Origin: Leptospira andrefontaineae
GTDB lineage: Bacteria > Spirochaetota > Leptospiria > Leptospirales > Leptospiraceae
Reading direction: 5' to 3'
DNA: 64,000 bases
Assembly (NCBI RefSeq): GCF_004770105.1
Contig: NZ_RQEY01000019.1
Location: 434,001-498,000, forward strand
Numbering within the stretch: the stretch's first letter is position 1; each line of letters begins with the position of its first letter. A program made the translations under genes and the position numbers. Below, piece after piece: positions 1-10,142 of the stretch. Below the pieces are notes generated by a model. The model did not search any database. It was given only the letters and a program-made list of their open reading frames with translations, and was not told where the DNA came from.

Positions 1-618
1 TGCTTTTCGCCAGGAGCCATCTTTATATTCGGAAATATAAATGTCCGACTCAGCAACTTTTCCGAATGGATAGCGAGTGAAGAATAGATAACTTCCTGCT
101 AAAAAAGGATTCTCTTCAATTGCAGGAGTATTTACTTCTTGAGGAAGTCTAGTGGCTTTATCCCAACTTCCATTTTTTAATGTCGCAAAATATAGATCTC
201 TTGAAACGCCGATCTTACCACTGCTCAATTTGAATTCTATACTTCCATCTCGGTTAGATGAAAAGATAATCGCCTTCTCATTTTCAATAATGAAAGGACT
301 TTGATCATCGAATTGTGAATTCAATTCGGAAACTTCTACACCACCACTCCAGCCATCTTTTGTTTTTACCGATTTGAAAAGATCCGAGTAGTTGGAATTC
401 CTACGTTTGGAATAATAATATAAAGTATTTCCGTCTTCCGAAAGACTGATCCCAAATTCATTCAAAGAAGTGTTAATCTCTCCTTTTAAAGGAGCAACTT
501 TTCCTTTAGTAGAATCCTCTGCACCGGATACGGAAAATCCCGCAAAGATGAAATAGCAAAGTAATACGGTAACAATCTTGAAAAAACAAGAAGTCTGAGT
601 ATGGATTATGGAAGCCAT
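1..618 (-). CDS. Exported WD40-like beta-propeller (PD40) protein, C-terminus cut off
   Basis: The reading frame opens with ATG at 618 and runs leftward out of the window without a stop, giving about 206 residues. It starts with a basic and hydrophobic signal peptide (MASIIHTQTSCFFKI, then a hydrophobic stretch to FSVSGAED). Repeats of PD40 type follow, such as LSEDGNTLYYYSKR, IIFSSNRDGS and LFFTRYPFG with SDIYISEYKDGSW. In spirochaetes such N-terminal propellers are often followed by an OmpA-like peptidoglycan-binding domain, but that part is not visible here. It lies 53 bases downstream of serS on the same strand and may be transcribed with it. Role unknown; probably periplasmic or outer-membrane associated. 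Confidence 0.75.
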   Translation of the reverse strand, partial: MASIIHTQTSCFFKIVTVLLCYFIFAGFSVSGAEDSTKGKVAPLKGEINTSLNEFGISLSEDGNTLYYYSKRRNSNYSDLFKSVKTKDGWSGGVEVSELNSQFDDQSPFIIENEKAIIFSSNRDGSIEFKLSSGKIGVSRDLYFATLKNGSWDKATRLPQEVNTPAIEENPFLAGSYLFFTRYPFGKVAESDIYISEYKDGSWRKA

Positions 619-671
619 ACTCTAACTATCTGCCTTTTGGAGAAAAACCTGATACTTTTTCGAGGAAAAAA

Positions 672-1925
672 TCAGAGATATTTTTTTAAAGCTTCCGGGA
701 ACTCGATAGTTCCATCTTCCTTTTGGTAAGTTTCTATGACGGCAGCCAAAGTCCTTCCGATCGCTAAACCAGAGCCGTTCAGCGTATGAACCAATTGATT
801 TTTACCTTCTTTCGATTTGTAACGTATCTTACCACGTCTTGCTTGAAAATCTTTGAAGTTGGAAACGGAAGAAATTTCCATCCAACGATTTAAACCAGGC
901 ATCCAAACTTCTATATCATACGTTTTGGAAGAAGCAGCCGAAATATCCCCGCTACATAATAACATCACTCTGTATCGGATCCCTAATTTTTTCAGGATAT
1001 TCTCAGCATGAGAGAGCATTTTTTTATGCTCTTCTTCGGAGTCTTCCGGGCGAGCAAACTTCACAAGTTCCACTTTTTGGAATTGATGAACCCGAACCAA
1101 ACCCCTAGTATCCTTTCCATAGGAACCAGCTTCTCTTCTGAAACAAGAAGTATGAGCAGTGATAGATATAGGTAGAGAACCTTCTGGAATGATTTCGTCT
1201 CTATATAAATTCGTTAAAGGAACCTCTGCGGTTGGGATTAGATTGAGTTCATCTCTTTCTAATCTATAGTATTCATCCTTAAATTTAGGATACTGTCCTG
1301 TAGTAGTCATACATTCGTCGTTTACCATAACTGGTACCCAAACTTCAGTATAACCGTGCTCACTAGTGTGAGTCTCGAGCATGAGATTTGCAAGTGCTCT
1401 TTCTAATTTAGCACCTAGGCCAAAATAAGTGTAAGCTCTAGCTCCAGCGAGTTTCGTTCCCTTCTCGAAATTGAACCAACCTAATGCCTCTCCTAATTCG
1501 AAGTGAGGTTTTGGAGTAAACTTGTAATCCCGGACTTCTCCAACTTCATACAAAACTTTATTGTCGTGCTCGTTCTTGCCTACCGGAACATCTTTGTCTA
1601 GAATATTAGGAAGACCTAAATTGATTTCCATCAGCTTGGATTCCAGAGATTCCAGATCGTCTTCTATCTTTTTTATCTTATCTCCGATCTCTTTTACTGC
1701 AGCAGAAGCAGCGGCGATATCTCCGCCCGCCTGTTTAACTTTTCCTATCTCCTTACTCGCCTTATTCCTCTCTTCACGGAATACATCTGCTTCCTTTTGG
1801 AGAACTTTTCTCTTTTGGATGATGTCGGCAAGCTGATCCAAGACAGCGAGGTCTTTAAAACCTCTTAGCTCTAGATTAGATTTTAATTCTTCAGTGTTAT
1901 CGGTAATATATTTAAGATCAATCAT
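672..1925 (-). CDS. serS: Seryl-tRNA synthetase
   Basis: Charges tRNA-Ser (and tRNA-Sec where present) with serine in the cytoplasm. The 417-residue protein has the family's usual length. Residues 1-110 form the long antiparallel coiled-coil arm (rich in [13 protein letters not shown] and [13 protein letters not shown]). The class II catalytic core follows, with motif 2 ([16 protein letters not shown]) and motif 3 ([16 protein letters not shown]). The start ATG lies inside the end of tatD (8-base overlap), so the two genes are translationally linked. Nothing unusual was seen in the active site. Confidence 0.97.
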   Translation of the reverse strand: MIDLKYITDNTEELKSNLELRGFKDLAVLDQLADIIQKRKVLQKEADVFREERNKASKEIGKVKQAGGDIAAASAAVKEIGDKIKKIEDDLESLESKLMEINLGLPNILDKDVPVGKNEHDNKVLYEVGEVRDYKFTPKPHFELGEALGWFNFEKGTKLAGARAYTYFGLGAKLERALANLMLETHTSEHGYTEVWVPVMVNDECMTTTGQYPKFKDEYYRLERDELNLIPTAEVPLTNLYRDEIIPEGSLPISITAHTSCFRREAGSYGKDTRGLVRVHQFQKVELVKFARPEDSEEEHKKMLSHAENILKKLGIRYRVMLLCSGDISAASSKTYDIEVWMPGLNRWMEISSVSNFKDFQARRGKIRYKSKEGKNQLVHTLNGSGLAIGRTLAAVIETYQKEDGTIEFPEALKKYL

Positions 1926-2724
1926 GATGATACGCCTTCCTTTGCGTGAATTTTAAGGAATTATTATACAAAGTTTTTTCTACCTGGGCATTGGATTCTT
2001 TTCTAAGTGAGAACATCTTCTCTAAAACGAATTTAGTATAAGAAGGTTCGTTCCTTTTTCCTCTAAATGGAGGTGGAGCAAGGAACGGTGCATCCGTTTC
2101 GATCAACATACTTTCTAAGGGAAGTTTTTCGGCTGCTTCTTGGATATCTCTTGCATTCTTAAAAGCAACAATTCCCGAAAAAGAAATATAATATCCTAGA
2201 TCCACTAACTTCTTCGCCGTTGGATAATCATAAGTAAAACAATGGATAACTCCAAATGCTTTGTCCCTATGGTCTTTTAAAATAGAAACTGTATCTTCTG
2301 CCGCATCTCTTGAATGGATCACTACAGGAAGAGAATACTGAGAAGAAGCTTCTAGGAAAGCATGTAACACGTCCGCCTGATACGCCTTAGTTGAAGCATC
2401 GTGATAATAATCTAATCCGATCTCTCCAATTGCGGATAACTTTTTATCCGTCACGTTTTCTTTGACTAGTGTCAAAATTTCTTCTTTTTTTGGAAATTCG
2501 TGAGTCTCAGTTGGATGGCATCCGATCGAATAAAATATTTCTATCTCTTCATCTGAAAATTTTTCAGATAAACCTTTCGCTCTAATTGAACTCTCAAGGT
2601 CGATACCGATCTGGACGATCTTTTTTATACCTGATTCTTTTGCTTTTTTTAGAGATTCTGCAATATCCTGCCCTTGCTCTTGTATTATATCTAAGTGGCA
2701 GTGAGTGTCGATGATGGAGTACAT
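1918..2724 (-). CDS. tatD: TatD-family metal-dependent deoxyribonuclease
   Basis: TIM-barrel metallohydrolase of 268 residues. The metal-binding HxH near the N-terminus (DTHCHLD), the [10 protein letters not shown] glutamate, VIHSRD, the IHCFTYD histidine and the C-terminal [11 protein letters not shown] aspartate are all present. The family has 3'-5' exonuclease activity on DNA; older annotations call it 'hydrolase'. Its stop overlaps the serS start by 8 bases, so it is the first gene of a tatD-serS operon. A roughly 100-base gap separates it from the divergent M23-like gene and should hold promoters for both directions. Confidence 0.92.
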   Translation of the reverse strand: MYSIIDTHCHLDIIQEQGQDIAESLKKAKESGIKKIVQIGIDLESSIRAKGLSEKFSDEEIEIFYSIGCHPTETHEFPKKEEILTLVKENVTDKKLSAIGEIGLDYYHDASTKAYQADVLHAFLEASSQYSLPVVIHSRDAAEDTVSILKDHRDKAFGVIHCFTYDYPTAKKLVDLGYYISFSGIVAFKNARDIQEAAEKLPLESMLIETDAPFLAPPPFRGKRNEPSYTKFVLEKMFSLRKESNAQVEKTLYNNSLKFTQRKAYHHD

Positions 2725-2828
2725 ATGAAAACGGCTTTTAAAAGGCAGTTTTCGTGATTTGTATTGACTGAAAAGAGAATTTTTTAGAATCCTTACAGCA
2801 TAACAACGGAACGGGAAAACTCGTTGGT

Positions 2829-3827
2829 TTGGGACATAATAGCTTGAATCTTAAATCCTATCTTGCACTACTTTATTATAGGCTCAGATATAAATACCAA
2901 GATCTGAAGCTTAAGCTAGATATCAAAATAGCAAATTGGAACAAGAAGGGTAAAGAACGTCTCACCGTTATGGTGATCCCACACTCCGAACAAAAAACGA
3001 TCAACTTTCATATCTCTTACAGAGCGATCACTATCTTCATCGGGACAATTCTGGTCCTTCTTCTTATCAGCTCTATTAACGTGCTCAGTCACTCAGGATC
3101 TATTCACCAACTTACTGAGTTGAACTTATCCAACCAAGACTTCATTCGTCAGTCCGCAAAAATGAAAGAGGAGATCAACGGTCTTCATGAACACGTTGAG
3201 TATTATCACAATCATGTGGGGGCTCTTTACGGAAGACTGACCGGTGATAATTCCAAAGTTGCAAAAGGGATTGGGGGAGCGGAAAAACTTTCTTTCGGTT
3301 CCGACAAAAACTTAGCACCCGGTGCAGAAGTTTTCCGACTGAAAGAAGATGTTCATAATCTTAAAGTAGCGAACGAACTTACTCAAGAAATCATTAGTAT
3401 ATTAAAAAAACGTAAAAATCTAATCCGCCAAACTCCATCCATTTGGCCGGTAAAAGGATATGTTCTTTATCCTTATGGAGAATATCTGAATCCAGTTACC
3501 GCTCGTAGAGACTTTAACAATGGATTGGATATCGGCGCTTTCCCTGGATCCGAAGTAGTTGCTACCGCTCCCGGTACTGTTTATGAGATTGGATACACAC
3601 GCAACACTGGATACTTTGTGAAAGTAGCTCACAAGTTCGGTTGGAAAACGATTTACTCTAATCTGGATCGTGTAAAAGTGAAAGCGAACCAGCAAATTTC
3701 CAAAAGCGAAGTATTAGGTTTCGTTGGAAAATCGGAAAACAGTCCTCAGTACAGTCTTCATTATGAAATTCATGTGGGTACCAGAGCGATCGATCCTTTT
3801 GCATTCTTGAACCAGATCCAAGACTGA
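2829..3827 (+). CDS. Membrane-anchored M23/LytM-like protein with degenerate active site
   Basis: 332 residues from a TTG start; there is no ATG until codon 48, and starting there would remove most of the cytoplasmic segment. Visible layout: about 60 basic cytoplasmic residues, one membrane segment (about 64-88), a helical or coiled region (about 100-200), and a LytM/M23 fold (about 206-327). Compared with the LytM pattern, the first zinc histidine is N230, while the paired aspartate (D234) and last histidine (H311) remain. The catalytic histidines appear as N278 (YSNL) and S309 (SLH). It therefore looks like a non-hydrolysing, EnvC/NlpD-like regulator rather than an endopeptidase; that is inference from alignment by eye. 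Its stop overlaps the bactofilin start (TGATG), so the two are co-translated. Bactofilins elsewhere bind the cytoplasmic tail of M23 proteins. Confidence 0.85.
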   Translation: MGHNSLNLKSYLALLYYRLRYKYQDLKLKLDIKIANWNKKGKERLTVMVIPHSEQKTINFHISYRAITIFIGTILVLLLISSINVLSHSGSIHQLTELNLSNQDFIRQSAKMKEEINGLHEHVEYYHNHVGALYGRLTGDNSKVAKGIGGAEKLSFGSDKNLAPGAEVFRLKEDVHNLKVANELTQEIISILKKRKNLIRQTPSIWPVKGYVLYPYGEYLNPVTARRDFNNGLDIGAFPGSEVVATAPGTVYEIGYTRNTGYFVKVAHKFGWKTIYSNLDRVKVKANQQISKSEVLGFVGKSENSPQYSLHYEIHVGTRAIDPFAFLNQIQD

Positions 3828-4174
3828 TGGCCCATACAGAAGAGCAATTAGCAGTAAATAGCATCATCGGCGAAGGCGCCGAATTCAGCGGAGACTTCAA
3901 ACTTTCCGGACTTCTACGTATTGACGGTATTTTTAGGGGAACTATAAAAACCGACGGAAAAGTCCTAATCGGAAAGACCGGAATCGTCGATACGGATATT
4001 AAAGCTCGTATTGTCGTTGCCGGCGGTGAAATTAATGGGAATATATTCGCGTCGGAACGAGTGACTCTACTTGCAAGCTGCCGTATGAAAGGTGATATCA
4101 TCACTCCGAAGGTAGTTATGGAAGAGGGAGTACAATTCGAGGGAAATTGTAAGATTAACCCGACCACTCATTGA
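3827..4174 (+). CDS. Bactofilin (polymer-forming cytoskeletal protein)
   Basis: 115 residues made almost entirely of the bactofilin (DUF583) right-handed beta-helix. Short repeats carry regularly spaced glycines and hydrophobics (GEGAEFSGDFKLSGLLRIDG, GKVLIGKTGIVD, ARIVVAGGEINGNI, RVTLLASCRMKGDI). Short disordered tails lie at both ends, as in the canonical single-domain family. These proteins form nucleotide-free filaments at the inner membrane and localise cell-wall enzymes; in spirochaetes a bactofilin is linked to helical cell shape. It overlaps the M23-like gene by one base and the next gene by four, indicating one operon and a shared function. Whether it is the shape-determining bactofilin of this organism or a paralogue cannot be told here. 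Confidence 0.93.
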   Translation: MAHTEEQLAVNSIIGEGAEFSGDFKLSGLLRIDGIFRGTIKTDGKVLIGKTGIVDTDIKARIVVAGGEINGNIFASERVTLLASCRMKGDIITPKVVMEEGVQFEGNCKINPTTH

Positions 4175-4677
4175 AGATCCAATCTCAACAAAAAGACCCT
4201 CGCACAGAATCACGTAAAAAAAGAGACTTCGGACTTTCTCTAAGTTCTTCTATATACCAACCTGTTCCCAGCTCAGTATCCGATTCCCAGATCCCAGATT
4301 CTAAAAGTGAATTTTTCGATTTAGTAGAACATCTACTTCCATATAATCAGGAAAGAACAAGAGATCTAAATTCTTTATTGAGAGATCTTCCTGATGCAGA
4401 GAGAAACTTTCTAAAATCTCCCACATATGCAAATTTAGAAGTTTATAAAAGGATCGTTCAAGGAATCTTAAAAGAAGTCCTCGATAGAAATACAAGTTTA
4501 GAAACCTTGCGTACTAGAGCTAGAGGTGGATCCGAGAAAGTTTACCAAGTAGTTCAGATAGTAGATGATAAGATCCAAACTTTAGCGGACTTTATCATTC
4601 ATCCCGAAAACTCTACTTTTGATCTAATGAAAAGAATGGAAGATATACGCGGTCTATTAGTGGATCTGATGAATTAA
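4171..4677 (+). CDS. YaaR/DUF327 family protein
   Basis: 168 residues, TTG start within the bactofilin stop (ATTGA). The first 45 residues are polar and probably disordered. The rest is a helical DUF327/YaaR domain, recognisable from FFDLVEHLLPYNQERTRDLNSLL, the YKRIVQGILKEVL segment and the C-terminal RMEDIRGLLVDLMN. The biochemical function of the family is not established. Translational coupling to the bactofilin and M23-like genes suggests a role in envelope or shape organisation, which is inference. It converges on the thioesterase gene with only two bases between the stops. Confidence 0.8.
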   Translation: MKIQSQQKDPRTESRKKRDFGLSLSSSIYQPVPSSVSDSQIPDSKSEFFDLVEHLLPYNQERTRDLNSLLRDLPDAERNFLKSPTYANLEVYKRIVQGILKEVLDRNTSLETLRTRARGGSEKVYQVVQIVDDKIQTLADFIIHPENSTFDLMKRMEDIRGLLVDLMN

Positions 4678-4679
4678 GA

Positions 4680-5099
4680 TCAGACCTTTGATCCTAGGTT
4701 CTTAAACACTTCTGGAAGTTTTGCAGGCTTTCTAGATTCTAATAATAAAAACGCCCAAGTCAATTCCCCATTACAAATTAAAGTATCGTCTGATACTTTT
4801 CTAACCTGAATATTCCAAAGAATGCTAGCCGGTTTGATCTCCCCTGCTTTCACATAAATTTTCAGTTCTTCATCAAACCTTGCGGGTGATTTGTATTCGA
4901 TCAGAGAACGAGTGACTACAAAGTCCAAACCATTCTTCTCTAATTCACCTTTGTAATCGTACTTTAGAAACCTCATGTACTCATTTAGAGCAGTGTCGAA
5001 GTACGTAAGATAATGTGCGTTGAATACTACTGCTTGTGCATCAATCTCGGAATAACGAACTCTTAAAGTATGATAGAATTCCGAATCGTTTGAGCTCAT
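4680..5099 (-). CDS. Acyl-CoA thioesterase, 4-hydroxybenzoyl-CoA thioesterase (YbgC/FadM-like) family
   Basis: 139 residues forming a single hotdog fold. The family signature near the N-terminus is clear: RYSEIDAQAVVFNAHYLTYFD, with the catalytic-type aspartate of the SEID motif and the following NAHY. Members hydrolyse acyl-CoA or acyl-ACP thioesters in the cytoplasm; the substrate cannot be deduced. It lies 35 bases downstream of parB on the same strand and is probably the last gene of the rsmG-parA-parB operon. There is no obvious functional link to segregation. Confidence 0.82.
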   Translation of the reverse strand: MSSNDSEFYHTLRVRYSEIDAQAVVFNAHYLTYFDTALNEYMRFLKYDYKGELEKNGLDFVVTRSLIEYKSPARFDEELKIYVKAGEIKPASILWNIQVRKVSDDTLICNGELTWAFLLLESRKPAKLPEVFKNLGSKV

Positions 5100-5134
5100 G
5101 GACTATTTCTGATAACCAATATTCTTCAATGGCC

Positions 5135-6016
5135 TTATAAGCCTAAAGCATCTAAAACTTTTTGCAAAGCATCCAAGCTTGGATAAGCAATGCTGAGTTT
5201 TCCTTTTCCAGAAGAAGAATTATGAGTGATATCTACTTTCATAGAATACTTTTTACGGAACTTGTTTTCAAGTTCTACAATATCCACTTCTTTACGTTTG
5301 GACTTTTTCTTCTCTCTGACTGGAGCTTCTTCGGTCAGATTCGCAACTATATCTTCGACCTGACGAACAGTTAAACCTTTCTCCGCAATTTGATAAGCAA
5401 GTTGTTCCGATTTTTTACGATCCGCGATAGACAAGAGCGGTCTTGCATGACCTTCAGATATTCTGCCATTTTTAACCAAATCCATAACTGAATCCGGTAA
5501 TTGTAAAAGACGGATCAAGTTGGAAACAGTTGCTCTATTCTTACCTACACGAGAAGCAATATCAGTAATCTTTAATCCGGATTTTTCAGAAAGAGTTTTA
5601 TAAGCTAAGGCCTCTTCTATCGGATTTAGATTTTCTCTTTGGATATTTTCGATAAGAGCCATTTCCAAAGTTTGTTGTACATTTGCTTTTTTAACTACGA
5701 CTGGGATTTTGATGAAGCCAGCAATTTTACATGCGCGGTATCTTCTTTCACCGGAAATGATCTCATATCCGGAACCAGTGTCCTTGACTACGATCGGTTG
5801 GATGACTCCATGAGCCTTAATAGTCTCGGCAAGTTCACGCAAAGATTCTTCATTAAAGGTTCTTCTTGGTTGGTCAGGATTCGGACGGATCTCAGAAAGT
5901 TTTACCTCTTTGAGTGAACCTTCTCCACCTGCTTCCTTGAAAGATTTTTCCTCCGAAACGGGAATTAAATTCCCGAGTCCCCTACCTAATGCTTTCGGTT
6001 TTGCGCTAGCACTCAT
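5135..6016 (-). CDS. parB: Chromosome-partitioning protein ParB (CTPase, parS-binding)
   Basis: 293 residues with the complete ParB layout. A short basic tail is followed by the N-terminal CTP-binding domain with the conserved arginine motif ([14 protein letters not shown]) and the box ([19 protein letters not shown]). A helix-turn-helix DNA-binding domain ([26 protein letters not shown]) and a C-terminal dimerisation domain complete it. ParB loads at parS, spreads, and recruits SMC and ParA. Two parS-type sites lie about 4-5 kb away, at 10068 and 10816. The start overlaps the parA stop by one base. Confidence 0.96.
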   Translation of the reverse strand: MSASAKPKALGRGLGNLIPVSEEKSFKEAGGEGSLKEVKLSEIRPNPDQPRRTFNEESLRELAETIKAHGVIQPIVVKDTGSGYEIISGERRYRACKIAGFIKIPVVVKKANVQQTLEMALIENIQRENLNPIEEALAYKTLSEKSGLKITDIASRVGKNRATVSNLIRLLQLPDSVMDLVKNGRISEGHARPLLSIADRKKSEQLAYQIAEKGLTVRQVEDIVANLTEEAPVREKKKSKRKEVDIVELENKFRKKYSMKVDITHNSSSGKGKLSIAYPSLDALQKVLDALGL

Positions 6017-6751
6017 TAATTTTTACCGGCTACTTCTAATGCTAGACTTCTATAACTTTGAGCACCGATCCCATCCGGATCATACGAAAGAATAGACTTA
6101 CCGAAAGACGGAGCTTCCGAAAGTTTGATGTTTCTAGGAATAACAGTAGTATATACTTTTTCTTTAAAATAAGACTTAACATCCTCTGCCACTTGTTGTG
6201 CAAGATTGGTTCTCTTATCGAACATTGTCAGAAGTACACCTTCAAGCTCTAGAGAAGGATTTAATTTTTCCTGAACCAGAGAAATGATCTTCATAAGCTG
6301 AGTCAGCCCTTCCAAAGCGAAGTATTCAGTTTGAAGAGTGATCATCACACTGTCGGCCGCAGACAATGCATTGATAGTAAGAACACCAAGAGAAGGAGGA
6401 CAATCGATCAGTATATAATCATACTCGGTTCTCAAATGACCGATCGCATCTTTTAAACGATACTCACGATTTTCCTCGCCCAATAAGTCAGCTTCTGCTC
6501 CGGACAAATTGATATTAGAAGGAATGATATGAAGATTTTCGATATCAGTTCTTTTGATACATTCTGCAGCGGAAGATTCTCCGATCAAAAGTTCATAAGA
6601 AGTATTTTGGAGAGTGTTTATCTCGAATCCTAAACCGGATCCCGAGTTACCTTGTGGATCAAAATCTACGATCAGAACTTTTTTACCGATCGCAGCTAGA
6701 TTTGCCGCAAGATTGATGGAGGTAGTAGTCTTTCCTACGCCGCCTTTTTGA

Positions 6752-6777
<26 letters not shown>
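6016..6777 (-). CDS. parA: Chromosome-partitioning ATPase ParA (Soj)
   Basis: 253 residues, typical of short chromosomal ParA/Soj proteins without an extra N-terminal DNA-binding domain. The deviant Walker A motif ([14 protein letters not shown]), switch I ([11 protein letters not shown]) and switch II/Walker B ([13 protein letters not shown]) are intact. ParA dimers bind DNA non-specifically and are displaced by ParB-parS complexes, which drives origin segregation. The gene overlaps rsmG by 26 bases and parB by one, so the three are co-translated. Confidence 0.96.
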
Positions 6778-7543
<766 letters not shown>

Positions 7544-7544
7544 T

Positions 7545-9005
7545 CTACTTTGCGACTTGGTGATTGTATTCTATGATGGACTTGAATAAAATTTCAATTC
7601 CCATCTTAAGCTGAGGAACACTCATGCTCTCATTCTTACCATGAATACCGTCTATCTCTTCTGAGGAAAGTAATGCTGGAATTAGTCCGTAACATTTTAA
7701 TCCGATCTGTCTGAGATAAGAACTATCAGTGGTTCCAGGTGATAAGAATGGAGTGGCAATCGATCCAGGCTCAACTGCAGTTACAGTTCCAGCAAGAACT
7801 CTAAATAATAATCCATCCATCGGAGAAATACTTCCGGACTCCAAGTGGCGAGCACTAACTTCTACTCCGTATTTTTCTCCGAGTGCTTTTACTTCTTCGA
7901 ACATCTTTTTCTCATCTTGTCCTGGAAGAATACGAATGTCTAAAGATCCTGTTGTCTCAGAAGTGATCACATTCATTCCAATCGGATGACTATCTATACC
8001 AGTTAAACTCACAGTGTTTCTAGTCATTGCTCTAAGATGTCTATTAGAGTTGATCACACCTTTTAAGATTATGAAGAGCAAAGGGTTTCTAGATCTTTTT
8101 AATACAAACGAGTCTGGAAAATTACTGATAGCTCCTAGCGAGTAAAAGAACGCAGCAGTTTCATCCTTGATCACAGTTTTGTTTCCGATGTTCTGCACTT
8201 CTTGCAAAAAATCTACCATTGACTTTGCAGCATAACTAACTGGCGGAGTACTTCCATGTCCTGGAATAGATTTTGCTTTTAAATCTAACCACACTGCACC
8301 TTTTTCTGCGAGTTGAATATTGAATACTTTAGATCCTTTGATAGCGATGTCTTTAGATCCGGTTCCACCTTCATTCCAAACATATTCATATCCGTTGAAT
8401 ATTTCTTTATGTTTATCTACTAAGAATCTAGCTCCATGTTCTGAGCGGCTTTCTTCATCTGCGATAGCAAGGAACATTAAGTTTCTTTCTAGCGGGATCT
8501 TCTTTTCATGAATAAGTAAGAATGCATGTAGTTGCATGATGCCAAGACCCTTAACATCGACTGCACCCCTTCCATGAATTCTATCTCCTTTTCTTACTCC
8601 GGAGAACGGAGGAACATCCCAATCTTTCGCATCTGCTTCTACAACATCGATATGACTTGTAAGTATTAAACCTTCTTTAGTTGTATCTTTACCTTTTAAC
8701 TCTGCAAGGAGAGATGCTCTGTCCGGCTTGCCAGGATATTCAATGATGCGAGAAGGAATTCCTCTCTTGTCTAAGATAGATTTTAAAAAGAGTGCACCTT
8801 CTTTTTCTCTGCCTCGAATAGTTGCGATCCTAATATAAGCTTGGAGATCTTTTGCGGCCTCTTCACTTAGTGCAGAATAATCTAAGTTCGGAACAATTGC
8901 TTCCGGTTGGATTGGTTTTATACCTTTTTCAGTGAATGCGATCGTATAAATTATGAAAATCGCGATAAGAGCAAGGATCGTGATTCCGATTTTTTTGAGG
9001 GACAT
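7545..9005 (-). CDS. M20-family metallopeptidase, membrane-anchored (PM20D1/CPS1-like)
   Basis: 486 residues with an N-terminal hydrophobic anchor ([19 protein letters not shown]), so the enzyme probably faces the periplasm. Co-catalytic zinc motifs are in place: [31 protein letters not shown] and a C-terminal IHGKNE histidine. An insertion between them is the dimerisation/lid domain. The size and anchor resemble carboxypeptidase S/PM20D1-type members that cleave peptides or N-acyl amino acids; the substrate is unknown. It is the first gene of the operon leading into rsmG-parA-parB, one base from rsmG. Confidence 0.85.
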   Translation of the reverse strand: MSLKKIGITILALIAIFIIYTIAFTEKGIKPIQPEAIVPNLDYSALSEEAAKDLQAYIRIATIRGREKEGALFLKSILDKRGIPSRIIEYPGKPDRASLLAELKGKDTTKEGLILTSHIDVVEADAKDWDVPPFSGVRKGDRIHGRGAVDVKGLGIMQLHAFLLIHEKKIPLERNLMFLAIADEESRSEHGARFLVDKHKEIFNGYEYVWNEGGTGSKDIAIKGSKVFNIQLAEKGAVWLDLKAKSIPGHGSTPPVSYAAKSMVDFLQEVQNIGNKTVIKDETAAFFYSLGAISNFPDSFVLKRSRNPLLFIILKGVINSNRHLRAMTRNTVSLTGIDSHPIGMNVITSETTGSLDIRILPGQDEKKMFEEVKALGEKYGVEVSARHLESGSISPMDGLLFRVLAGTVTAVEPGSIATPFLSPGTTDSSYLRQIGLKCYGLIPALLSSEEIDGIHGKNESMSVPQLKMGIEILFKSIIEYNHQVAK

Positions 9006-9316
9006 ATTTCCTCTCCACTAATCTTTCTTTATTGGCTTCTAATGTTTTCGGTGTAGAAGCCCGTAAAAAATTATTCCGTCATGGCACCTCTGCAAGGAGT
9101 TTTCCTTTGATTCCGAGAATGGAATGTTATAATTTTATGTAGGACCTCCTACTGAAATATAATGAGATTCCAAGAGTCTTACAGATACTATAAAAAGAAA
9201 AGACCCCAATATCTAATCTTAATCCGGTATCATTACGGTAGAAACCCATTCAAATTTCCTAAAAAGACTCTTAACATTTTACGCAAATAGTCGATGTCTA
9301 GAGGGAGGTAATCTCC
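9006..9316. other. Intergenic region with possible promoter and small inverted repeat
   Basis: 311 bases without a convincing gene between divergent genes. A sigma-70-like pair is visible on the plus strand, TTGATT at 9107-9112 and TATAAT at 9128-9133, with a slightly short 15-base spacer. A GTAGGA/TCCTAC inverted repeat sits just after it (9139-9152). A very strong ribosome-binding site (GAGGGAGG, 9301-9308) belongs to the next gene. Promoter calls are by eye only. Confidence 0.35.
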
Positions 9317-10060
9317 ATGTTAAAAAGAGTATTCTTCTTCTTTGTTTTCATCTCCTGCATCAGCCCGATCTATTCTTTCACTCCTGGAAAATGGTCTCAT
9401 ACAGATAGGATCGTTTTAGGTTTCGAAAAGGGTGGACCTAGCCAAGAACTAGTAAAAGATTCAAAAGGTAATTTGATCTATACTGCTAAGTATGAGTATG
9501 ATCCTTCCGGAAAATTAATTAAAGAAAACTATATCGGACAAGATGGAAAGCCCGATGGTTTTACCAAGTTCATATACAAAGACGGAAAAATTCTAAAAGA
9601 AGAACTCTATAATAAAGACGGAGTGAATCTTGAATCCAAAAACTTCGGATACAATAAATCCGGTGTCCTTTCTTCTATCGAATTAATAGATAAAGATGGA
9701 AAGAATATACTTACCTGCACGATCATCTCTTGGGGTGAGAACGGCTTAGTAAAAGAAGCTCAGACTCAATGGACTGATGCAAAACTTACTGAAAGATTTT
9801 CTATCGTTAAGGACCCGAACAAACCGGGCTTATTTCAGCAGAACATTTACAATGAAGATAAACAACAAGCTGCATCTACTGTTCTGACTTTTGATTCAAA
9901 TGGAAAACTTTTAAGTCGTATGAATGTTCAAGGAACGATTGAAAGAATGAACAGATTGATCTGGGACAAAGAGAATCGTTTACAACAGTTCACTTACTTA
10001 ATCAAACAAGGAGATAAATGGGCCGTTGAGAAAACTCACGAACTCGTTTACGGAAAATAA
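9317..10060 (+). CDS. Secreted protein with DGK/YD-like repeats, function unknown
   Basis: 247 residues. The start is fixed by GAGGGAGG eight bases upstream of ATG. A signal peptide (MLKRVFFFFVFISCISPIYS, cleaved before FTPG) is followed by repeated beta-strand units of about 20-25 residues with the theme Y-x-x-x-GK-h-x-x-E-x-h-x-x-DGK. Examples are YDPSGKLIKENYIGQDGKPD, YKDGKILKEELYNKDGV and YNKSGVLSSIELIDKDGK. They resemble MORN/YD-type repeats that build open beta-sheets. No catalytic motif is seen. A parS site and a terminator hairpin follow directly. Confidence 0.8.
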   Translation: MLKRVFFFFVFISCISPIYSFTPGKWSHTDRIVLGFEKGGPSQELVKDSKGNLIYTAKYEYDPSGKLIKENYIGQDGKPDGFTKFIYKDGKILKEELYNKDGVNLESKNFGYNKSGVLSSIELIDKDGKNILTCTIISWGENGLVKEAQTQWTDAKLTERFSIVKDPNKPGLFQQNIYNEDKQQAASTVLTFDSNGKLLSRMNVQGTIERMNRLIWDKENRLQQFTYLIKQGDKWAVEKTHELVYGK

Positions 10061-10067
10061 TCACCCG

Positions 10068-10083
10068 CGTTTCACGTGAAACG
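10068..10083. promoter_or_regulatory. parS: parS centromere site (perfect palindrome)
   Basis: CGTTTCACGTGAAACG is a perfect 16-bp palindrome matching the bacterial parS core GTTTCACGTGAAAC exactly. It lies eight bases after a stop codon, between a gene end and a terminator, so the site is free of coding constraint. It is about 4 kb from parAB and 5 kb from dnaA, the origin-proximal placement expected for ParB loading. Confidence 0.93.
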
Positions 10084-10090
10084 GAGAGAA

Positions 10091-10117
10091 GGGAGGGCAA
10101 TCTGCTCTCCCTTTTTT
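10091..10117 (+). terminator. Intrinsic terminator of the DGK-repeat protein gene
   Basis: GGGAG-G-GC stem pairs with GC-T-CTCCC around an AATCT loop and is followed by a run of T (CTTTTTTATT). It sits just downstream of the parS site and ends transcription from the left. Confidence 0.8.
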
Positions 10118-10142
10118 ATTGCCCGCTCAAATAGACAGATTC

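Noticed and set aside
3658..4167. Open frame of 169 codons antisense to the bactofilin gene
   Set aside because: Lies wholly opposite a clear bactofilin with good overlap signals; no ribosome-binding site or domain, so it is a shadow frame.
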